A stretch of 64,000 nucleotides of DNA from Gammaproteobacteria bacterium (GCA_002711845.1 PASF01000013.1:62001-126000), one strand, 5' to 3'. Positions 44,865-55,936 are shown, counted from the first letter of the stretch. Program-made: numbers and translations. Notes: generated by a model not told the origin, from the sequence alone.

Positions 44865-45452
44865 TCAGTCGATGCAGGTCTTGATGTAATCCAGCAGTCG
44901 CCGGCGTTGAATCTTGGCCGGTTCGCTGCTTTTTTCCTCTTCCAGCTCGGCGTCGGTCGTTGCCACCTGGCTGTAGCGACGCAATAACTGACGCAGCGTC
45001 TGACGCTCGGCAGCGGGCCAGGTCTCGACGAATACCTGGATGTCATCGTCACCACCCCTCAGCAGACGCTCGCCCCAGTGTTCGATATCCTGCCCGCGGC
45101 GAATTTCCTGACGGTCGGGGGTGCGCAGCTTTTCCAGGGCGGCACGAATGCTTTCGTGATCACTGCCGCGCATGAGTTTGCCGATGAATTGCAGTTGGCG
45201 ACGTTTGGCTTCATTGCGGTTGGGCAGGCGCTGGTACTCACGCAAGGCTCCCAGCAAAGGCTCGGGTACCTCAATCTGCTCCAGTTGCTTTTTATTGAGG
45301 CTGAGCAGGTCTTCGCCCATTTTCTGCAAGTCAGTCATGCGTTTCTTGCGTTGGGTTTTGCTTTCTTCGCCGTCTTCAATGCTGTCTTCATGCCCGGACT
45401 GCTCGTCCGGATTCGAGCGGTGTTCTTTCATGTCAGTCGCCTGTGCCTTCAT
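44865..45452 (-). CDS. darP: Ribosome biogenesis protein DarP (YjgA)
   Basis: 195 residues, basic and helical, matching the YjgA/DarP family: KKRMTDLQKMGEDLLSLNKK, LREYQRLPNRNEAKRRQLQF and IGKLMRGSDHESIRAALEKL. DarP helps the maturation of the 50S subunit. The N-terminal ~25 residues are acidic and Asn/Glu-rich. It overlaps npr by four bases at its start and is the last gene of the ptsN-rapZ-npr run. Confidence 0.9.
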   Translation of the reverse strand: MKAQATDMKEHRSNPDEQSGHEDSIEDGEESKTQRKKRMTDLQKMGEDLLSLNKKQLEQIEVPEPLLGALREYQRLPNRNEAKRRQLQFIGKLMRGSDHESIRAALEKLRTPDRQEIRRGQDIEHWGERLLRGGDDDIQVFVETWPAAERQTLRQLLRRYSQVATTDAELEEEKSSEPAKIQRRRLLDYIKTCID

Positions 45453-45715
45453 TCGCCTTCTTCAAAGCGGTTATCTACCAATGCCTGAATGGCCTGCAGA
45501 GCCTCGGCTTCATCGCTGCCATCGACCACGATGTTGAGCACCGTACCTTTGCTTGCTGCGAGCATCATCAGGGATAAAATGCTTTTGCCATCAACCAGTT
45601 TTTCAGCACCAATACGGACATTGCTGCTGAACTGTGACGCGGTGCCGACCAGGCGCGCAGCGGCGCGGGCGTGCAGACCTGCCTTGTTGCAGATGGTGAT
45701 CGTGGATTCAATCAT
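45449..45715 (-). CDS. ptsO: Nitrogen-related phosphocarrier NPr
   Basis: 88 residues, HPr fold. The phosphorylatable His is in CNKAGLHARAAARLV (~residue 15), and the Ser-46-region loop reads SILSLMMLAASKGT. NPr passes phosphate from PtsP to PtsN in the nitrogen-related PTS. Both PtsN and RapZ are encoded upstream in the same run. It overlaps rapZ by four bases and darP by four. Confidence 0.94.
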   Translation of the reverse strand: MIESTITICNKAGLHARAAARLVGTASQFSSNVRIGAEKLVDGKSILSLMMLAASKGTVLNIVVDGSDEAEALQAIQALVDNRFEEGE

Positions 45716-46590
45716 GGCTGGCGCGAAGCCTCCTTGCGTACGAGTTCCCGGTGCAAGACCTGCAGATTACTGATGCGTCCCGAGAAAGCCTGTTTCAGTT
45801 GTTCACATAAATACACAGATCGATGCTGCCCCCCGGTACAGCCGATAGCCACCGTCAGATAGCTGCGGTTGCTGCGCTCTATTCTGGGTATCCATTTTTC
45901 CAGAAACTGGTAAATATCCGTGTGCATGGCGATGACGTCATCCTGGGCTGACAGGTACTGCCTGACAGCATCGTCCAGCCCGCTCAGAGGGCGCAGTGCC
46001 GGGTCCCAATAGGGGTTTGGCAGACTGCGCGCGTCGAATACAAAGTCGGCATCTACAGGCACGCCGTTTTTGAATCCGAAGGATTCAAACATCAGGGCCA
46101 GTGACGAGTCTTTCTTCTCCACGACACGCGCGCGCACTGTCGATCGGAGTTCATGAACCGACATGGTGCTGGTGTCGATAGACAGACCTGCCAGCGCGGC
46201 GATGGGTTCGAGCATTTCGCGTTCTTTATTGATCGCCTCACGCAGCCCGATGCGATCGGTGGTCAGGGGGTGCTTGCGCCTGCTTTCGCTGAAGCGCTTG
46301 ATCAGCGTCGGGCTGTTGGCATCCAGGAAAATGATTTCGGTATCGATTTTCGAGGCCTGTAATTCAACAATGATCTGTGGAACCTTTTTCAGATCATCCG
46401 GCAGGTTGCGGGCATCAATGCTGACCGCCACCCGCGGCAAGGCCACTGTTTCGCTGGAAATGCGACTGACAAATGCCGGCAGCAGGCTCGCCGGCAAATT
46501 ATCGATGCAGTAATAGCCATGATCTTCCAGCATGTTCAGCGCGGTGCTTTTGCCGGAACCAGAGCGGCCGCTTACAATCAGGAGTCTCAC
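45712..46590 (-). CDS. rapZ: RNase adapter protein RapZ
   Basis: 292 residues. The N-terminal Walker A VSGRSGSGKSTALNMLEDHG and IDNLPASLLPAF are typical. The C-terminal RNA-binding domain carries VAIGCTGGQHRSVYLCEQLK. In E. coli RapZ guides RNase E to GlmZ small RNA and controls glucosamine-6-phosphate synthase; it also senses glucosamine-6-phosphate. The chain is clean and of normal length. It sits between ptsN and npr. Confidence 0.95.
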   Translation of the reverse strand: MRLLIVSGRSGSGKSTALNMLEDHGYYCIDNLPASLLPAFVSRISSETVALPRVAVSIDARNLPDDLKKVPQIIVELQASKIDTEIIFLDANSPTLIKRFSESRRKHPLTTDRIGLREAINKEREMLEPIAALAGLSIDTSTMSVHELRSTVRARVVEKKDSSLALMFESFGFKNGVPVDADFVFDARSLPNPYWDPALRPLSGLDDAVRQYLSAQDDVIAMHTDIYQFLEKWIPRIERSNRSYLTVAIGCTGGQHRSVYLCEQLKQAFSGRISNLQVLHRELVRKEASRQP

Positions 46591-46675
46591 AATTACCTGC
46601 CTGTCTCAATTGAATCTGGGTGTGTTCGGATGCCTCCGATGTGGGTCATGCCGGAACGTCTGCTCGTGCTGACGA

Positions 46676-47143
46676 TCAGTCTGACGTCTGTTCGCTGAAC
46701 CGGATGGCGGTCTGGTAAAGCTCGGTACTGTTACTGGCATCGCGCAAGGCCTGGCAGAATGCCTCCTGATGGAAAAGACGTGCCAGTCCGCTCAGCACAC
46801 GCAAGTGCTCGTCAGTCTCTTCTGCCGGCACAATCAGTACAAACAGCAAGTCGACCTGTTGCGCATCAATGGCGTCAAAATCGATGCCTTCGTCCAGCTT
46901 GACCAGGGTGCCGATGATCTGTGTGCATTCCTGCACACGGCAATGCGGGATGGCGATGCCATTGCCGATGCCGGTGCTGCCCAGCTGCTCGCGGGCCAAT
47001 AAGGCATTGTAGACAGCGTCGGCCGACAGGTTGCTGGTACACGCGGCAATATGCTCGCTGATGGTGGTCAGAAAGCGTTTTTTGCTGACGCCCGGCATGT
47101 TGCAGACGGTGCGCTCAGGGCTAAGAATCTTGCTCAGTTGCAT
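46676..47143 (-). CDS. ptsN: PTS IIA-like nitrogen regulatory protein
   Basis: 155 residues. The active His is in GNGIAIPHCRVQECTQIIGT, and KLDEGIDFDAIDAQQVDLLF completes the IIA fold. PtsN regulates potassium uptake, nitrogen and other functions according to its phosphorylation by NPr. It follows rpoN after 62 bases; in most relatives hpf lies between the two, and it is missing here. A gap of about 85 bases separates it from rapZ. Confidence 0.95.
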   Translation of the reverse strand: MQLSKILSPERTVCNMPGVSKKRFLTTISEHIAACTSNLSADAVYNALLAREQLGSTGIGNGIAIPHCRVQECTQIIGTLVKLDEGIDFDAIDAQQVDLLFVLIVPAEETDEHLRVLSGLARLFHQEAFCQALRDASNSTELYQTAIRFSEQTSD

Positions 47144-47205
47144 CAGGTGTTCCTAATCTTCCGATGGCTGCCATTCTAGAACCTTGGTCTGTCGCTGGCA
47201 ATGCG

Positions 47206-48750
47206 CTAAACCAGTCGTTTTCGTTCATTGGAAGGGGGAATGGACAACGACTCGCGGTATTTGGCAATGGTTCGTCGTGCCACATTGATGCCCTGTTCCT
47301 CGAGCAATTGGGTGATTTTGCTATCGCTCAGTGGTTTGCGGGGGTTCTCTGCCACCACCAGTTTGCGGATCAGAGCGCGAATGGCCGTTGATGAACACTC
47401 GCCGCCACCCGCTGTACTGACATGGCTGGAGAAGAAATACTTGAGTTCGAATATGCCCCGAGGGGTGTGCATATACTTCTGGGTGGTGACCCGTGAAATT
47501 GTCGACTCATGCATCTCCACCGCTTCGGCAATGTCGTGCAGCACCAGCGGTTTCATGGCCTCTTCGCCCTGTTCGAGGAAAGCCTGCTGATGTTCTACGA
47601 TGCGGCTGGCGACTTTGAGCAGGGTTTCGTTGCGGCTCTGCAGGCTCTTCAGAAACCAGCGGGCTTCCTGCAGGTTGTCACGCAGGTAATTATTGTCAGT
47701 GCTGTTTTCCGAGCGTTTCACCAGTGCTGCGTAGTCGGCATTGATGCGCAGTTTGGGCGCAGTTTCCGGGTTCAGCTCGACTCGCCAGCGCCCGTTCCGC
47801 GGGTTCTTGCTGACAAACACGTCCGGCACAATGTAGGTGGCGGAAGAGGGCGCAATATCAGCGCCGGGACGCGGGTCCAGTTTTTCGATGATGGCGATGG
47901 CGTCGCGCAGTTCGGGCTCCTTGAGCCGGGTCAGGCGCATGACCTGAGCGTAGTCGCGATTGCCCAGCAAGGGCAGGTGATCCCTGACCAGTATCCGGGC
48001 GTTGCGGACCGCTTCGCTTACCAGGGTGTCGGGTATCTGATTCAGCTGGATTAGCAGGCATTCAGACAGATCGCGGGCGGCGACGCCAACAGGATCAAAA
48101 TGCTGGATCCGGTGCAGGACGGCGAGCACTTCGTCCTCTTCAATCTCAAGGTGTTCCTGCAGGCCTTCCAGAATGGAGTCCAGACTGGCTGACAACTGGC
48201 CATTGGCATCAACCGCATCAATAATGGCCATGGCGATAAGCCGATCGGTATCGGACATGGTGGTCAGGTTCAATTGCCAGAGCAGATGATCCTGTAACGA
48301 CTCCGAGGCAGCGTCGCGGGACTCAAAGTCATCGTTGTCGGGGGCCGGGCTGCCGCTGGTGTAGCTGTTCTGGTAAATATCGTCCCAGTTGGTATCAACT
48401 GTCAGCTGCTCTGGGATGTTGTCTTCCCAATGAGATTCATCGCCGCTGGCTTCGTAGGCGGCATCGGACGACGATTGTTCGGCGAAGGTGTCGCCGGCGA
48501 CCTCAGCACTGCTGCCGTCCTTGCCACTGTCGGATTGGGAGTTGGACTCGCCACCGTCATTATCGTAACTGGCGTCACTGCTGTCGGCATCGTGGGCTTC
48601 ATCAACCTCCAGCATGGGGTTGGACTCCAGCGCCTGATGAATTTCCTGTTGAAGGTCCAGCGTGGACAGCTGCAGAAGCCGGATTGCCTGCTGCAGCTGG
48701 GGAGTCATGGTCAGCTGCTGACCAAGCTTTAGCTGTAGCGAAATTTTCAT
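47206..48750 (-). CDS. rpoN: RNA polymerase sigma-54 factor
   Basis: 514 residues from ATG 48750 ([20 protein letters not shown]); the frame further upstream is out-of-context. Region I (1-50) is rich in Leu/Gln, followed by a long acidic, low-complexity linker (50-130). The core-binding region is followed by the RpoN box [20 protein letters not shown] near the C-terminus. Sigma-54 needs an NtrC-type activator such as CbrB in this window. It lies between lptB and ptsN. Confidence 0.96.
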   Translation of the reverse strand: MKISLQLKLGQQLTMTPQLQQAIRLLQLSTLDLQQEIHQALESNPMLEVDEAHDADSSDASYDNDGGESNSQSDSGKDGSSAEVAGDTFAEQSSSDAAYEASGDESHWEDNIPEQLTVDTNWDDIYQNSYTSGSPAPDNDDFESRDAASESLQDHLLWQLNLTTMSDTDRLIAMAIIDAVDANGQLSASLDSILEGLQEHLEIEEDEVLAVLHRIQHFDPVGVAARDLSECLLIQLNQIPDTLVSEAVRNARILVRDHLPLLGNRDYAQVMRLTRLKEPELRDAIAIIEKLDPRPGADIAPSSATYIVPDVFVSKNPRNGRWRVELNPETAPKLRINADYAALVKRSENSTDNNYLRDNLQEARWFLKSLQSRNETLLKVASRIVEHQQAFLEQGEEAMKPLVLHDIAEAVEMHESTISRVTTQKYMHTPRGIFELKYFFSSHVSTAGGGECSSTAIRALIRKLVVAENPRKPLSDSKITQLLEEQGINVARRTIAKYRESLSIPPSNERKRLV

Positions 48751-48947
48751 GGCATCAGATACATCTTTTGTTGCTCGTGGTCGCGAAATTGTTTGGTGTC
48801 TGGCCGCTTGGTCAGCGATTCCTGATGGCGCATCACGTCGGCGGCCAAGCAAGCATCATGCCGATATGCGCTGCGTTTTGCAATATTTTTTGCCGGGTAA
48901 AATTGTGCGGCATCACGGCGTGAATGTACGGGCCGACAGACGCCCGA

Positions 48948-49673
48948 TCAGATACGGAATTTTTCACCCAGATAGACATCGCGGACTTTCTGATTGGCCA
49001 GAATCTGTTCGGCGCTGCCTTCGGCAATAATGCCGCCCTCACTGACGATATAGGCTTTTTCACAGATATCCAGTGTTTCGCGGACGTTATGGTCGGTCAG
49101 CAGAACACCGATGCCTCGCATTTTCAAGTGCTCAATGATCGACTTGATATCGCTGACGGAGATCGGATCGACGCCAGCAAAGGGTTCGTCCAGCAGGATG
49201 AAGCGTGGGTCGTTGGCCAGGGCGCGGGCTATCTCGGTGCGCCTGCGTTCGCCGCCGGACAGGCTCATGCCTTTATTTTGCCGTATGTGGGTGATGTGGA
49301 ACTCCTGCAGCAGGTTCTCCATCTTGTCCCGGCGCTGCGCGGCATCCAGGTCCTTGCGGGTCTGCAGGATAGCCATGATATTGTCTTCAACACTGAGATT
49401 GCGAAAAATCGACGAATCCTGAGGCAGATAGCCCACGCCCAGGCGGGCGCGCGAGTAGATCGGCAGGCCGGAAAGTTCGGTGTCGTTGAGCTGTATATTG
49501 CCCGCATCAGCCTTGACCAGGCCGACGATCATATAAAAGCAGGTGGTTTTGCCGGCACCGTTGGGGCCCAGCAAGCCGACGATCTGACCGCTGTTGACGC
49601 TCAGGGAGACATCACGGACCACTTGCCGCCCCTTGTACGATTTGGCCAGGTGTCTGGCTGACAGAGTATCCAT
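48948..49673 (-). CDS. lptB: LPS export ABC transporter ATPase LptB
   Basis: 241 residues from ATG 49673 ([20 protein letters not shown]); this start overlaps the lptA stop (TGATG). ABC ATPase with Walker [21 protein letters not shown], signature [15 protein letters not shown] and Walker [17 protein letters not shown]. LptB powers transport of LPS to the outer membrane together with LptFG (elsewhere). It is followed by a gap of about 200 bases before rpoN. Confidence 0.96.
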   Translation of the reverse strand: MDTLSARHLAKSYKGRQVVRDVSLSVNSGQIVGLLGPNGAGKTTCFYMIVGLVKADAGNIQLNDTELSGLPIYSRARLGVGYLPQDSSIFRNLSVEDNIMAILQTRKDLDAAQRRDKMENLLQEFHITHIRQNKGMSLSGGERRRTEIARALANDPRFILLDEPFAGVDPISVSDIKSIIEHLKMRGIGVLLTDHNVRETLDICEKAYIVSEGGIIAEGSAEQILANQKVRDVYLGEKFRI

Positions 49674-50341
49674 CAGTTGTCGCTGCCATCGGGCGCAGCT
49701 GGCGGCTGCTCCGCCGGTGTTGTCGGCGCCAGCAGGCCGCTGCACGGACCCGGCGAATCGGTCGCGCCGGTCTCGATGACATGTTTGATCTGTGTGCACT
49801 GGAACGCGGTGCGGCCTCGATTGAAGCTGGCGCTGCCGATGAATTCAACGATTGACAGTACTTCGCCATTGATCGTTTCATTGTAATACACGATCGACTG
49901 GCTATGTCCGGTGATGGTATCCACGCTGTCCTCCGCGGCTCGGGAGAAACGCGCCGGGTCACCCTCAACAGTCACCTTGATCAGTTCACCGGTATTGATA
50001 TCCTGTTCCAGTCGCGCAGTGCTTCCCAGAATTTCAATCAGTCCCTGCCGAAAACGCACGTTGTCGCGCAGGGTAGTGATCCGGCTGGCGCCGGAGGGTT
50101 CGATACTGCCTGCGCCATCGGCGAAAAACAGGATGTCATCGTTAATCTCTGGCGTATTGCTGCTGTCAGCCCGGCCTTGCGCTTGAGCCTCAATGGCAGG
50201 CGCCGCTGCAGGTTCCGTGTCCCCGGGCTGAGCCGTACCCGGCACCAGCACATCCTGCGCTGACAGCAGGGGGCTGACAAACAGCGCTGTCAGCAGGGTT
50301 GCCGCTGGCCACAGGTTGCTTGTGAACTTAGTTGTCAACAC
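49673..50341 (-). CDS. lptA: LPS-transport periplasmic protein LptA
   Basis: 222 residues, starting most likely at GTG 50341, which gives a signal peptide ([20 protein letters not shown] then LLSAQ). The OstA-type beta-jellyroll lies in [20 protein letters not shown] and [20 protein letters not shown]. It forms the periplasmic bridge for LPS between LptC and LptD. A low-complexity Pro/Ala stretch precedes the domain (~30-60). The start overlaps the end of lptC by 14 bases. The C-terminal tail is Pro/Ala-rich. Confidence 0.9.
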   Translation of the reverse strand: MLTTKFTSNLWPAATLLTALFVSPLLSAQDVLVPGTAQPGDTEPAAAPAIEAQAQGRADSSNTPEINDDILFFADGAGSIEPSGASRITTLRDNVRFRQGLIEILGSTARLEQDINTGELIKVTVEGDPARFSRAAEDSVDTITGHSQSIVYYNETINGEVLSIVEFIGSASFNRGRTAFQCTQIKHVIETGATDSPGPCSGLLAPTTPAEQPPAAPDGSDN

Positions 50342-50918
50342 GATAATAGCGGCCCTGTATATCAGATAAAAAGGTAATGGTGTCCACGCTGAGGTCGGCA
50401 TGCATGCCCTGGGATGTCTGCTCCAGGCCATTACCGGTAACCCTGACCCGAGCGTCAGTAAACATGGTTTGTGTGGGTGGTTCTACGGTGAGCCGGTCAC
50501 TGGTCAGGCGCACATTGTTGTCCCCTTCCGTGCGGTGCAGGATCTGTACCGCGTCGGTCAGGTTCAGTTCCACGATGTCTCCACCGCTGGTGGCCTGAAT
50601 TCTGCCTGAAGCCGCCGAGATATTCCAGCGTTCCCGGCTGCCCTCGAACATTTGCATGACCGGTTCGGTAAGCACAGTCACCTGGCCCGGGAACAGTCGT
50701 TGCTGGCTGGCTGACAAGGTATAGGCCATCTGTCCGGTTTCATCGTAGATGACACTGCGTATACCTCGGCCAAAGCCATCATAGCTGGTTTCGGGGTCAG
50801 GCATGGTGTTGACGCCGGCATCCTCGACGGGCGTCACGCCGGTGCGCTCGGTCAGCAGCCAGGCAATAAAAATCGCCGGGATGAGTGCCAGAAGCCATCT
50901 GTATCTTATACGTTTCAT
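50328..50918 (-). CDS. lptC: LPS export system protein LptC
   Basis: 196 residues. A single N-terminal membrane helix (WLLALIPAIFIAWLL at 8-22) precedes a periplasmic jellyroll related to LptA (LTEPVMQMFEGSRERWNISA and DIVELNLTDAVQILHRTEGD). It passes LPS from LptBFG to LptA. It follows kdsC by 63 bases and overlaps lptA. Sequence identity in this family is low, so the name rests on the fold pattern and the position. Confidence 0.9.
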   Translation of the reverse strand: MKRIRYRWLLALIPAIFIAWLLTERTGVTPVEDAGVNTMPDPETSYDGFGRGIRSVIYDETGQMAYTLSASQQRLFPGQVTVLTEPVMQMFEGSRERWNISAASGRIQATSGGDIVELNLTDAVQILHRTEGDNNVRLTSDRLTVEPPTQTMFTDARVRVTGNGLEQTSQGMHADLSVDTITFLSDIQGRYYRVDN

Positions 50919-50981
50919 ATCAACTCTGTGGTGAGTGGCAGCAAATCAGGCGACCCGGCAAAACAAGGATGGCCGGGAGCG

Positions 50982-51521
50982 TCAGGAGAACGCGCGCAGG
51001 GCGTCGTCGTACTTGCCCTGCGCGCGAAGCAGAAAATCGGCGACATCCCGCACGGCACCTTCACCGCCCGCGCGCGTTGTGCAGAGGGCTGCGCAATGAT
51101 GAACGCTGTCATGGGCATTGGGCACGGCAATGGGCAGGCCGACACGTCGCATCACCAGCAGATCCGGCAGGTCGTCACCCACATAGGCAATGTCGGCCAG
51201 TGGGCATGGGTGCATGTGCAACAGTTCGTCGAGGGCATTGCCCTTGTCTTCGCGCCCTTGCGCCATCAACGTAATGCCCAGCGCGGCCGCGCGGCGCTCC
51301 AGAGCCGCGGATTTGCGTCCGCTGATGATGCCCACCTGAATGCCGTTTTGCTGCAGCAGCTTGATACCCTGACCGTCCAAGGTATTGAAGGCTTTCATGA
51401 CTTCCCCGTGCTCCCCGTAGAACAGCTGGCCGTTGGTGAGCACGCCATCAACATCCAGTAACAACAGGCGGATGGCTTCAGCGCGTTTCAGTACGTCGTC
51501 GGCGGTATCGTAGTATTTCAT
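50982..51521 (-). CDS. kdsC: 3-deoxy-D-manno-octulosonate 8-phosphate phosphatase
   Basis: 179 residues, HAD superfamily. Motif I is LLLLDVDGVLTNGQLFYGEH, motif II GIISGRKSAALERRA, and motif III/IV AYVGDDLPDLLVMRRVGLPI. KdsC makes Kdo for the LPS core. It is preceded by kdsD (21 bases upstream on the same strand) and followed by lptC. The size matches the family. Confidence 0.95.
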   Translation of the reverse strand: MKYYDTADDVLKRAEAIRLLLLDVDGVLTNGQLFYGEHGEVMKAFNTLDGQGIKLLQQNGIQVGIISGRKSAALERRAAALGITLMAQGREDKGNALDELLHMHPCPLADIAYVGDDLPDLLVMRRVGLPIAVPNAHDSVHHCAALCTTRAGGEGAVRDVADFLLRAQGKYDDALRAFS

Positions 51522-51542
51522 GGACTGCTGCTCCGGCAGCGA

Positions 51543-52523
51543 TCAGATGACATTGGCTTGTAACAGGTCATGCATGCGAATAATGCCGCTCATGTGTGAT
51601 GCTTCATCAGTGACCACCAGGGTATACACACGGTTGTCTTCCATCAGTTTGGCCGCCTCGGTTGCCAGTGCTTGAGCCTTGACGGTTTTACTGTTGCGGG
51701 ACATGACATCCTGCATGCGAGTGGCCAGAATATCGCGACCGGCATCCAGCGCCCGGCGCAGGTCGCCATCGGTAAAGACACCGGTCAGCTCGCCGTTGTC
51801 ATTGACGACCGTGGTCATGCCCAGACCTTTGCTGCTGATTTCGTACAGTGCATCTTTAAGCAGCGTGTTTTCCTGCACGCGCGGGATGGCATCGCCACCG
51901 TGCATGATATCGGCAACCTTGAGCAGCAGGCGACGACCCAGGCGCCCCCCGGGATGGGAAATGGCGAAATCTTCCTGGGTGAAGCCCTTGGCTTCCAGCA
52001 ATGCCATGGCAATGGCATCACCCAGCACCAGTGCCACTGTCGTGCTGGACGTAGGCGCCTGGCCGAGCGGGCAGGCCTCTTCATCGACGCTGGCATCCAG
52101 GTTGACATCTGCGCTGTGTGCCAGCAGGGAGGCGGGGTTGCCGGTCATGGTAATAAACGGCACACCTTTGCGCTTGAACAGCGGCAGGATATTGATCAGC
52201 TCTTCAGTGGTGCCGGAATTGGACAGTGCCAGCACCACGTCCCGGTCAGTGATCATGCCCAGGTCTCCGTGACTGGCTTCGGCCGGATGCACGAACATCG
52301 CGGGGCTGCCGGTGCTGGACAGTGTGGCGGCGATCTTGCGCGCGATATGACCGGACTTCCCCATGCCGGTGACAACGATACGGCCGTCGCAGGCCAGCAT
52401 GAGTTCGCAGGCCCGGGCGAAACTGTCATCGATCCGACCGCTGAGCGCAGCAATGGCCTGATGCTCGATGCGAATGGTGCGTAAGGCACTGTTGATCAGC
52501 GACTGCCTCTGTTCCATGTTCAT
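51543..52523 (-). CDS. kdsD: D-arabinose-5-phosphate isomerase
   Basis: 326 residues. A SIS sugar-isomerase domain (~45-180: GRIVVTGMGKSGHIARKIAA, SNSGTTEELINILPLFKRKG) is followed by a CBS pair (~205-326). It converts ribulose-5-phosphate to arabinose-5-phosphate for Kdo synthesis. The HPAEASHGDLGMI segment is a hallmark. It lies upstream of kdsC and downstream of the Ca/Na antiporter gene (about 14 bases), as in E. coli yrbG-kdsD-kdsC. Confidence 0.95.
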   Translation of the reverse strand: MNMEQRQSLINSALRTIRIEHQAIAALSGRIDDSFARACELMLACDGRIVVTGMGKSGHIARKIAATLSSTGSPAMFVHPAEASHGDLGMITDRDVVLALSNSGTTEELINILPLFKRKGVPFITMTGNPASLLAHSADVNLDASVDEEACPLGQAPTSSTTVALVLGDAIAMALLEAKGFTQEDFAISHPGGRLGRRLLLKVADIMHGGDAIPRVQENTLLKDALYEISSKGLGMTTVVNDNGELTGVFTDGDLRRALDAGRDILATRMQDVMSRNSKTVKAQALATEAAKLMEDNRVYTLVVTDEASHMSGIIRMHDLLQANVI

Positions 52524-52537
52524 TGGTATCCGTCTAA

Positions 52538-53497
52538 CTAATGAATCTGGTAGTACATTATGCCGAACCAGCCCGCATAAAGCAGCAGGAAGGCGATGCC
52601 GCTGAGTCTGCCAATTTGCGTACCGCGGCGAATGGCGATAACGCAGAGCGCGGCCAGCAGCAGGGTCATGATCATCATGGCGGTATAGTCGCGGTAAAAC
52701 AGGTCGGCATTGAAGCTGCCGGCAGCCAACAGGCCGGGGAAGGGCAGAACCACCAGGATATTAAGAATGTTGGAGCCAATGATATTGCCGATGGCCAATT
52801 CATGATGACCGCGCAGCGCGCAGGTTACCGTGGCGGCCAACTCCGGCAGGCTGGTGCCCAACGCCACCAGCGTCAGACCGATGATGCCGGAAGACACCCC
52901 CAGGGTGTCGGCAATGGAAATGGCGCCATTGACCAGCGCCTCGGCACCAATGATGAGCAAGGTCAGGCCCAGTGCCAGGTAGGCGGCGGCCCGCCATGTG
53001 GTCATCTGCTCGGGAAGCTCGGTGTCGTCTTCTTCCAGTCCAGCAGCCTTGCGCGTAAACAGATGGTAGATAAAGTAGGCCACCACACCAATCAGTATCA
53101 GGGCGTCAATGGCACCCATGTAGAGGTTGGCCATCAGCAGGCCGCAAATCGCGCTGACCAGCAGCAGGGCCGGCATTTCCTTGCGGGACAGCGACTTGGG
53201 TGGTGTGATCGGCTTGATGACGATGGCAACACCCAGTGCGACGCCCAGATTGAAAATATTGGAGCCGATGGCATTGCCGATCGCCAGTTCGGGCTCACCG
53301 ATCAGCGCTGACGCAGCCGAAGAGAATATCTCCGGCGCAGACGTGCCGAAGGCAACAATGGTCAGGCCAATCACCAGCGGCGAGATGCCCAGGTTGCGCG
53401 CCAGGGCCGAGGCGCCAAACACGAATTTGTCGGCGCCCCAGATCAGGCCGGCGAAACCAATGCAGATAATAATGACGTCTAGCAGCATAGTGTCCAA
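52538..53497 (-). CDS. Calcium/sodium antiporter family protein (YrbG)
   Basis: 319 residues with about ten membrane segments and the two inverted repeats of the CaCA family: GTSAPEIFSSAASAL with GNAIGSNIFNLG in the first half, and GTSLPELAATVTCAL with GNIIGSNILNIL in the second. Residues in these GTS/GSN motifs bind the cations. It exchanges Ca2+ (or another cation) for sodium or protons. It is the first gene of the kdsD-kdsC-lptCAB-rpoN run and is divergent from mlaC. Confidence 0.9.
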   Translation of the reverse strand: MDTMLLDVIIICIGFAGLIWGADKFVFGASALARNLGISPLVIGLTIVAFGTSAPEIFSSAASALIGEPELAIGNAIGSNIFNLGVALGVAIVIKPITPPKSLSRKEMPALLLVSAICGLLMANLYMGAIDALILIGVVAYFIYHLFTRKAAGLEEDDTELPEQMTTWRAAAYLALGLTLLIIGAEALVNGAISIADTLGVSSGIIGLTLVALGTSLPELAATVTCALRGHHELAIGNIIGSNILNILVVLPFPGLLAAGSFNADLFYRDYTAMMIMTLLLAALCVIAIRRGTQIGRLSGIAFLLLYAGWFGIMYYQIH

Positions 53498-53608
53498 TAT
53501 AAAGTCATGGATGGGGTGGTCGCGGGTCGCTCATTAGACGGATGAATGTCGGGCCTTGCAAGTAGTAATTTATTGGCCGTGTTAATTAAGGTACACTGCA
53601 ACCGTGTC

Positions 53609-53620
53609 CCGACTAGTCGG
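53609..53620. promoter_or_regulatory. 12-base palindrome upstream of mlaC
   Basis: CCGACTAGTCGG is a perfect inverted repeat about 100 bases before the mlaC start in the mlaC/antiporter divergent gap. It could be an operator or a leader hairpin; no factor recognised. Confidence 0.3.
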
Positions 53621-53717
53621 CCGATGTTACCGTTATTCTCAAATAATTGCATCTGCCGTCAATAGCGGCCTGCCATGGCGGCTTAGCCTCGCCAGGTCTG
53701 ATTGGAGTTGTCACTAT

Positions 53718-54329
53718 ATGAAATTGTTTACGAAATTGATTGCCTTGGGTTTTGCCCTGATGTTCGTGCCATCAATGGCAGTGCAGGCGCAGGCGCCGGC
53801 GCTGTCGGCCGTTGAGGCGGCGGAGCAATCCGTTACCCAGTTGCTCAGGCGCGTTGAGGAATTGCGACCCTATTTTGAGTCCGATAAGGACCGCTATTAC
53901 GCGGGTATTGAGGAAGAGGTTGGCAAATTTGTCGATTTTACCCAGGTTGCTACCGGGGTCATGGCGCGCTTTTCCGAAGATGCCACGGACGCACAGATCG
54001 AGGCGTTCGGAGAGAAGCTGCGAGCGACATTGACCCGGTTCTACGGTTCGGCGCTGGTCGAGTATGGTGGTCAGGAACTCAACTACATGCCACCCCAGAA
54101 TCCGCCCGAGGATCCCGAGGCGCCTACCAATGTCCGGATGCAGATAGTCTCGGACGGTACACGTATCGAATTGCAGTATGCCATGTTCCTGAATGACAGC
54201 AGGGAATGGAAGCTGCGCAACCTTTATGTCGGTGGCATCAACCTGCGCCGCCAGTACCATACCCAGTTTGCCGCGCTGATGGCCCGGCACAACAATGATA
54301 TAGATGCTGTCATCGAAGCCTGGCAATGA
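53718..54329 (+). CDS. mlaC: Phospholipid-binding MlaC-family protein
   Basis: 203 residues from ATG 53718 (MKLFTKLIALGFALMF); the frame upstream of it has no signal-peptide character. A signal peptide is cut near AVQAQA. The rest matches the MlaC/Ttg2 fold: SAVEAAEQSVTQLLRRVEEL, VGKFVDFTQVATGVMARFSE and AFGEKLRATLTRFYGSALVE. MlaC carries phospholipids between the outer membrane and the MlaFEDB complex. Here mlaF, mlaE, mlaD and mlaB are not beside it. It precedes ibaG and murA as in E. coli. Confidence 0.88.
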   Translation: MKLFTKLIALGFALMFVPSMAVQAQAPALSAVEAAEQSVTQLLRRVEELRPYFESDKDRYYAGIEEEVGKFVDFTQVATGVMARFSEDATDAQIEAFGEKLRATLTRFYGSALVEYGGQELNYMPPQNPPEDPEAPTNVRMQIVSDGTRIELQYAMFLNDSREWKLRNLYVGGINLRRQYHTQFAALMARHNNDIDAVIEAWQ

Positions 54330-54378
54330 GCTGCGGTTGTGGTGACAGCCGTAGACGCTGACCGGTGGAGAAAGATTG

Positions 54379-54630
54379 ATGACTGACGTAAATGTTGATG
54401 CCCGTGCCCTTGAGGACATGCTGCAGTCCGGTTTCCCGGGCTGCCAGGTGCGGGTTGAGGGCGGTGGTGGCAAGTATCAGGTCGCCATGGTGGGAGAGGC
54501 GTTTGCCGGCCTGAATGCGGTCAAACGGCAGCAGTTGGTTTACCAGCACCTGAATGCGCACATCCGTACCGGGGCCGTGCATGCGGTGACCATGCACTTG
54601 CAGACACCAGAGGAATCGGCAACGGCCTGA
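54379..54630 (+). CDS. ibaG: BolA-family protein IbaG
   Basis: 83 residues from ATG 54379 with GGAG nine bases upstream. The BolA fold shows as DVNVDARALEDMLQSGFPGC then KYQVAMVGEAFAGLNAVKRQ. The AVHAVTMHLQTPEE end is typical of the IbaG/YrbA branch. It probably works with monothiol glutaredoxin in Fe-S handling. It is 49 bases after mlaC and 43 bases before murA. Confidence 0.92.
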   Translation: MTDVNVDARALEDMLQSGFPGCQVRVEGGGGKYQVAMVGEAFAGLNAVKRQQLVYQHLNAHIRTGAVHAVTMHLQTPEESATA

Positions 54631-54670
54631 TCCTGCCTTGTTACCCCCGCCCATCTCAGTACCAGGATAA

Positions 54671-55936
<1,266 letters not shown>

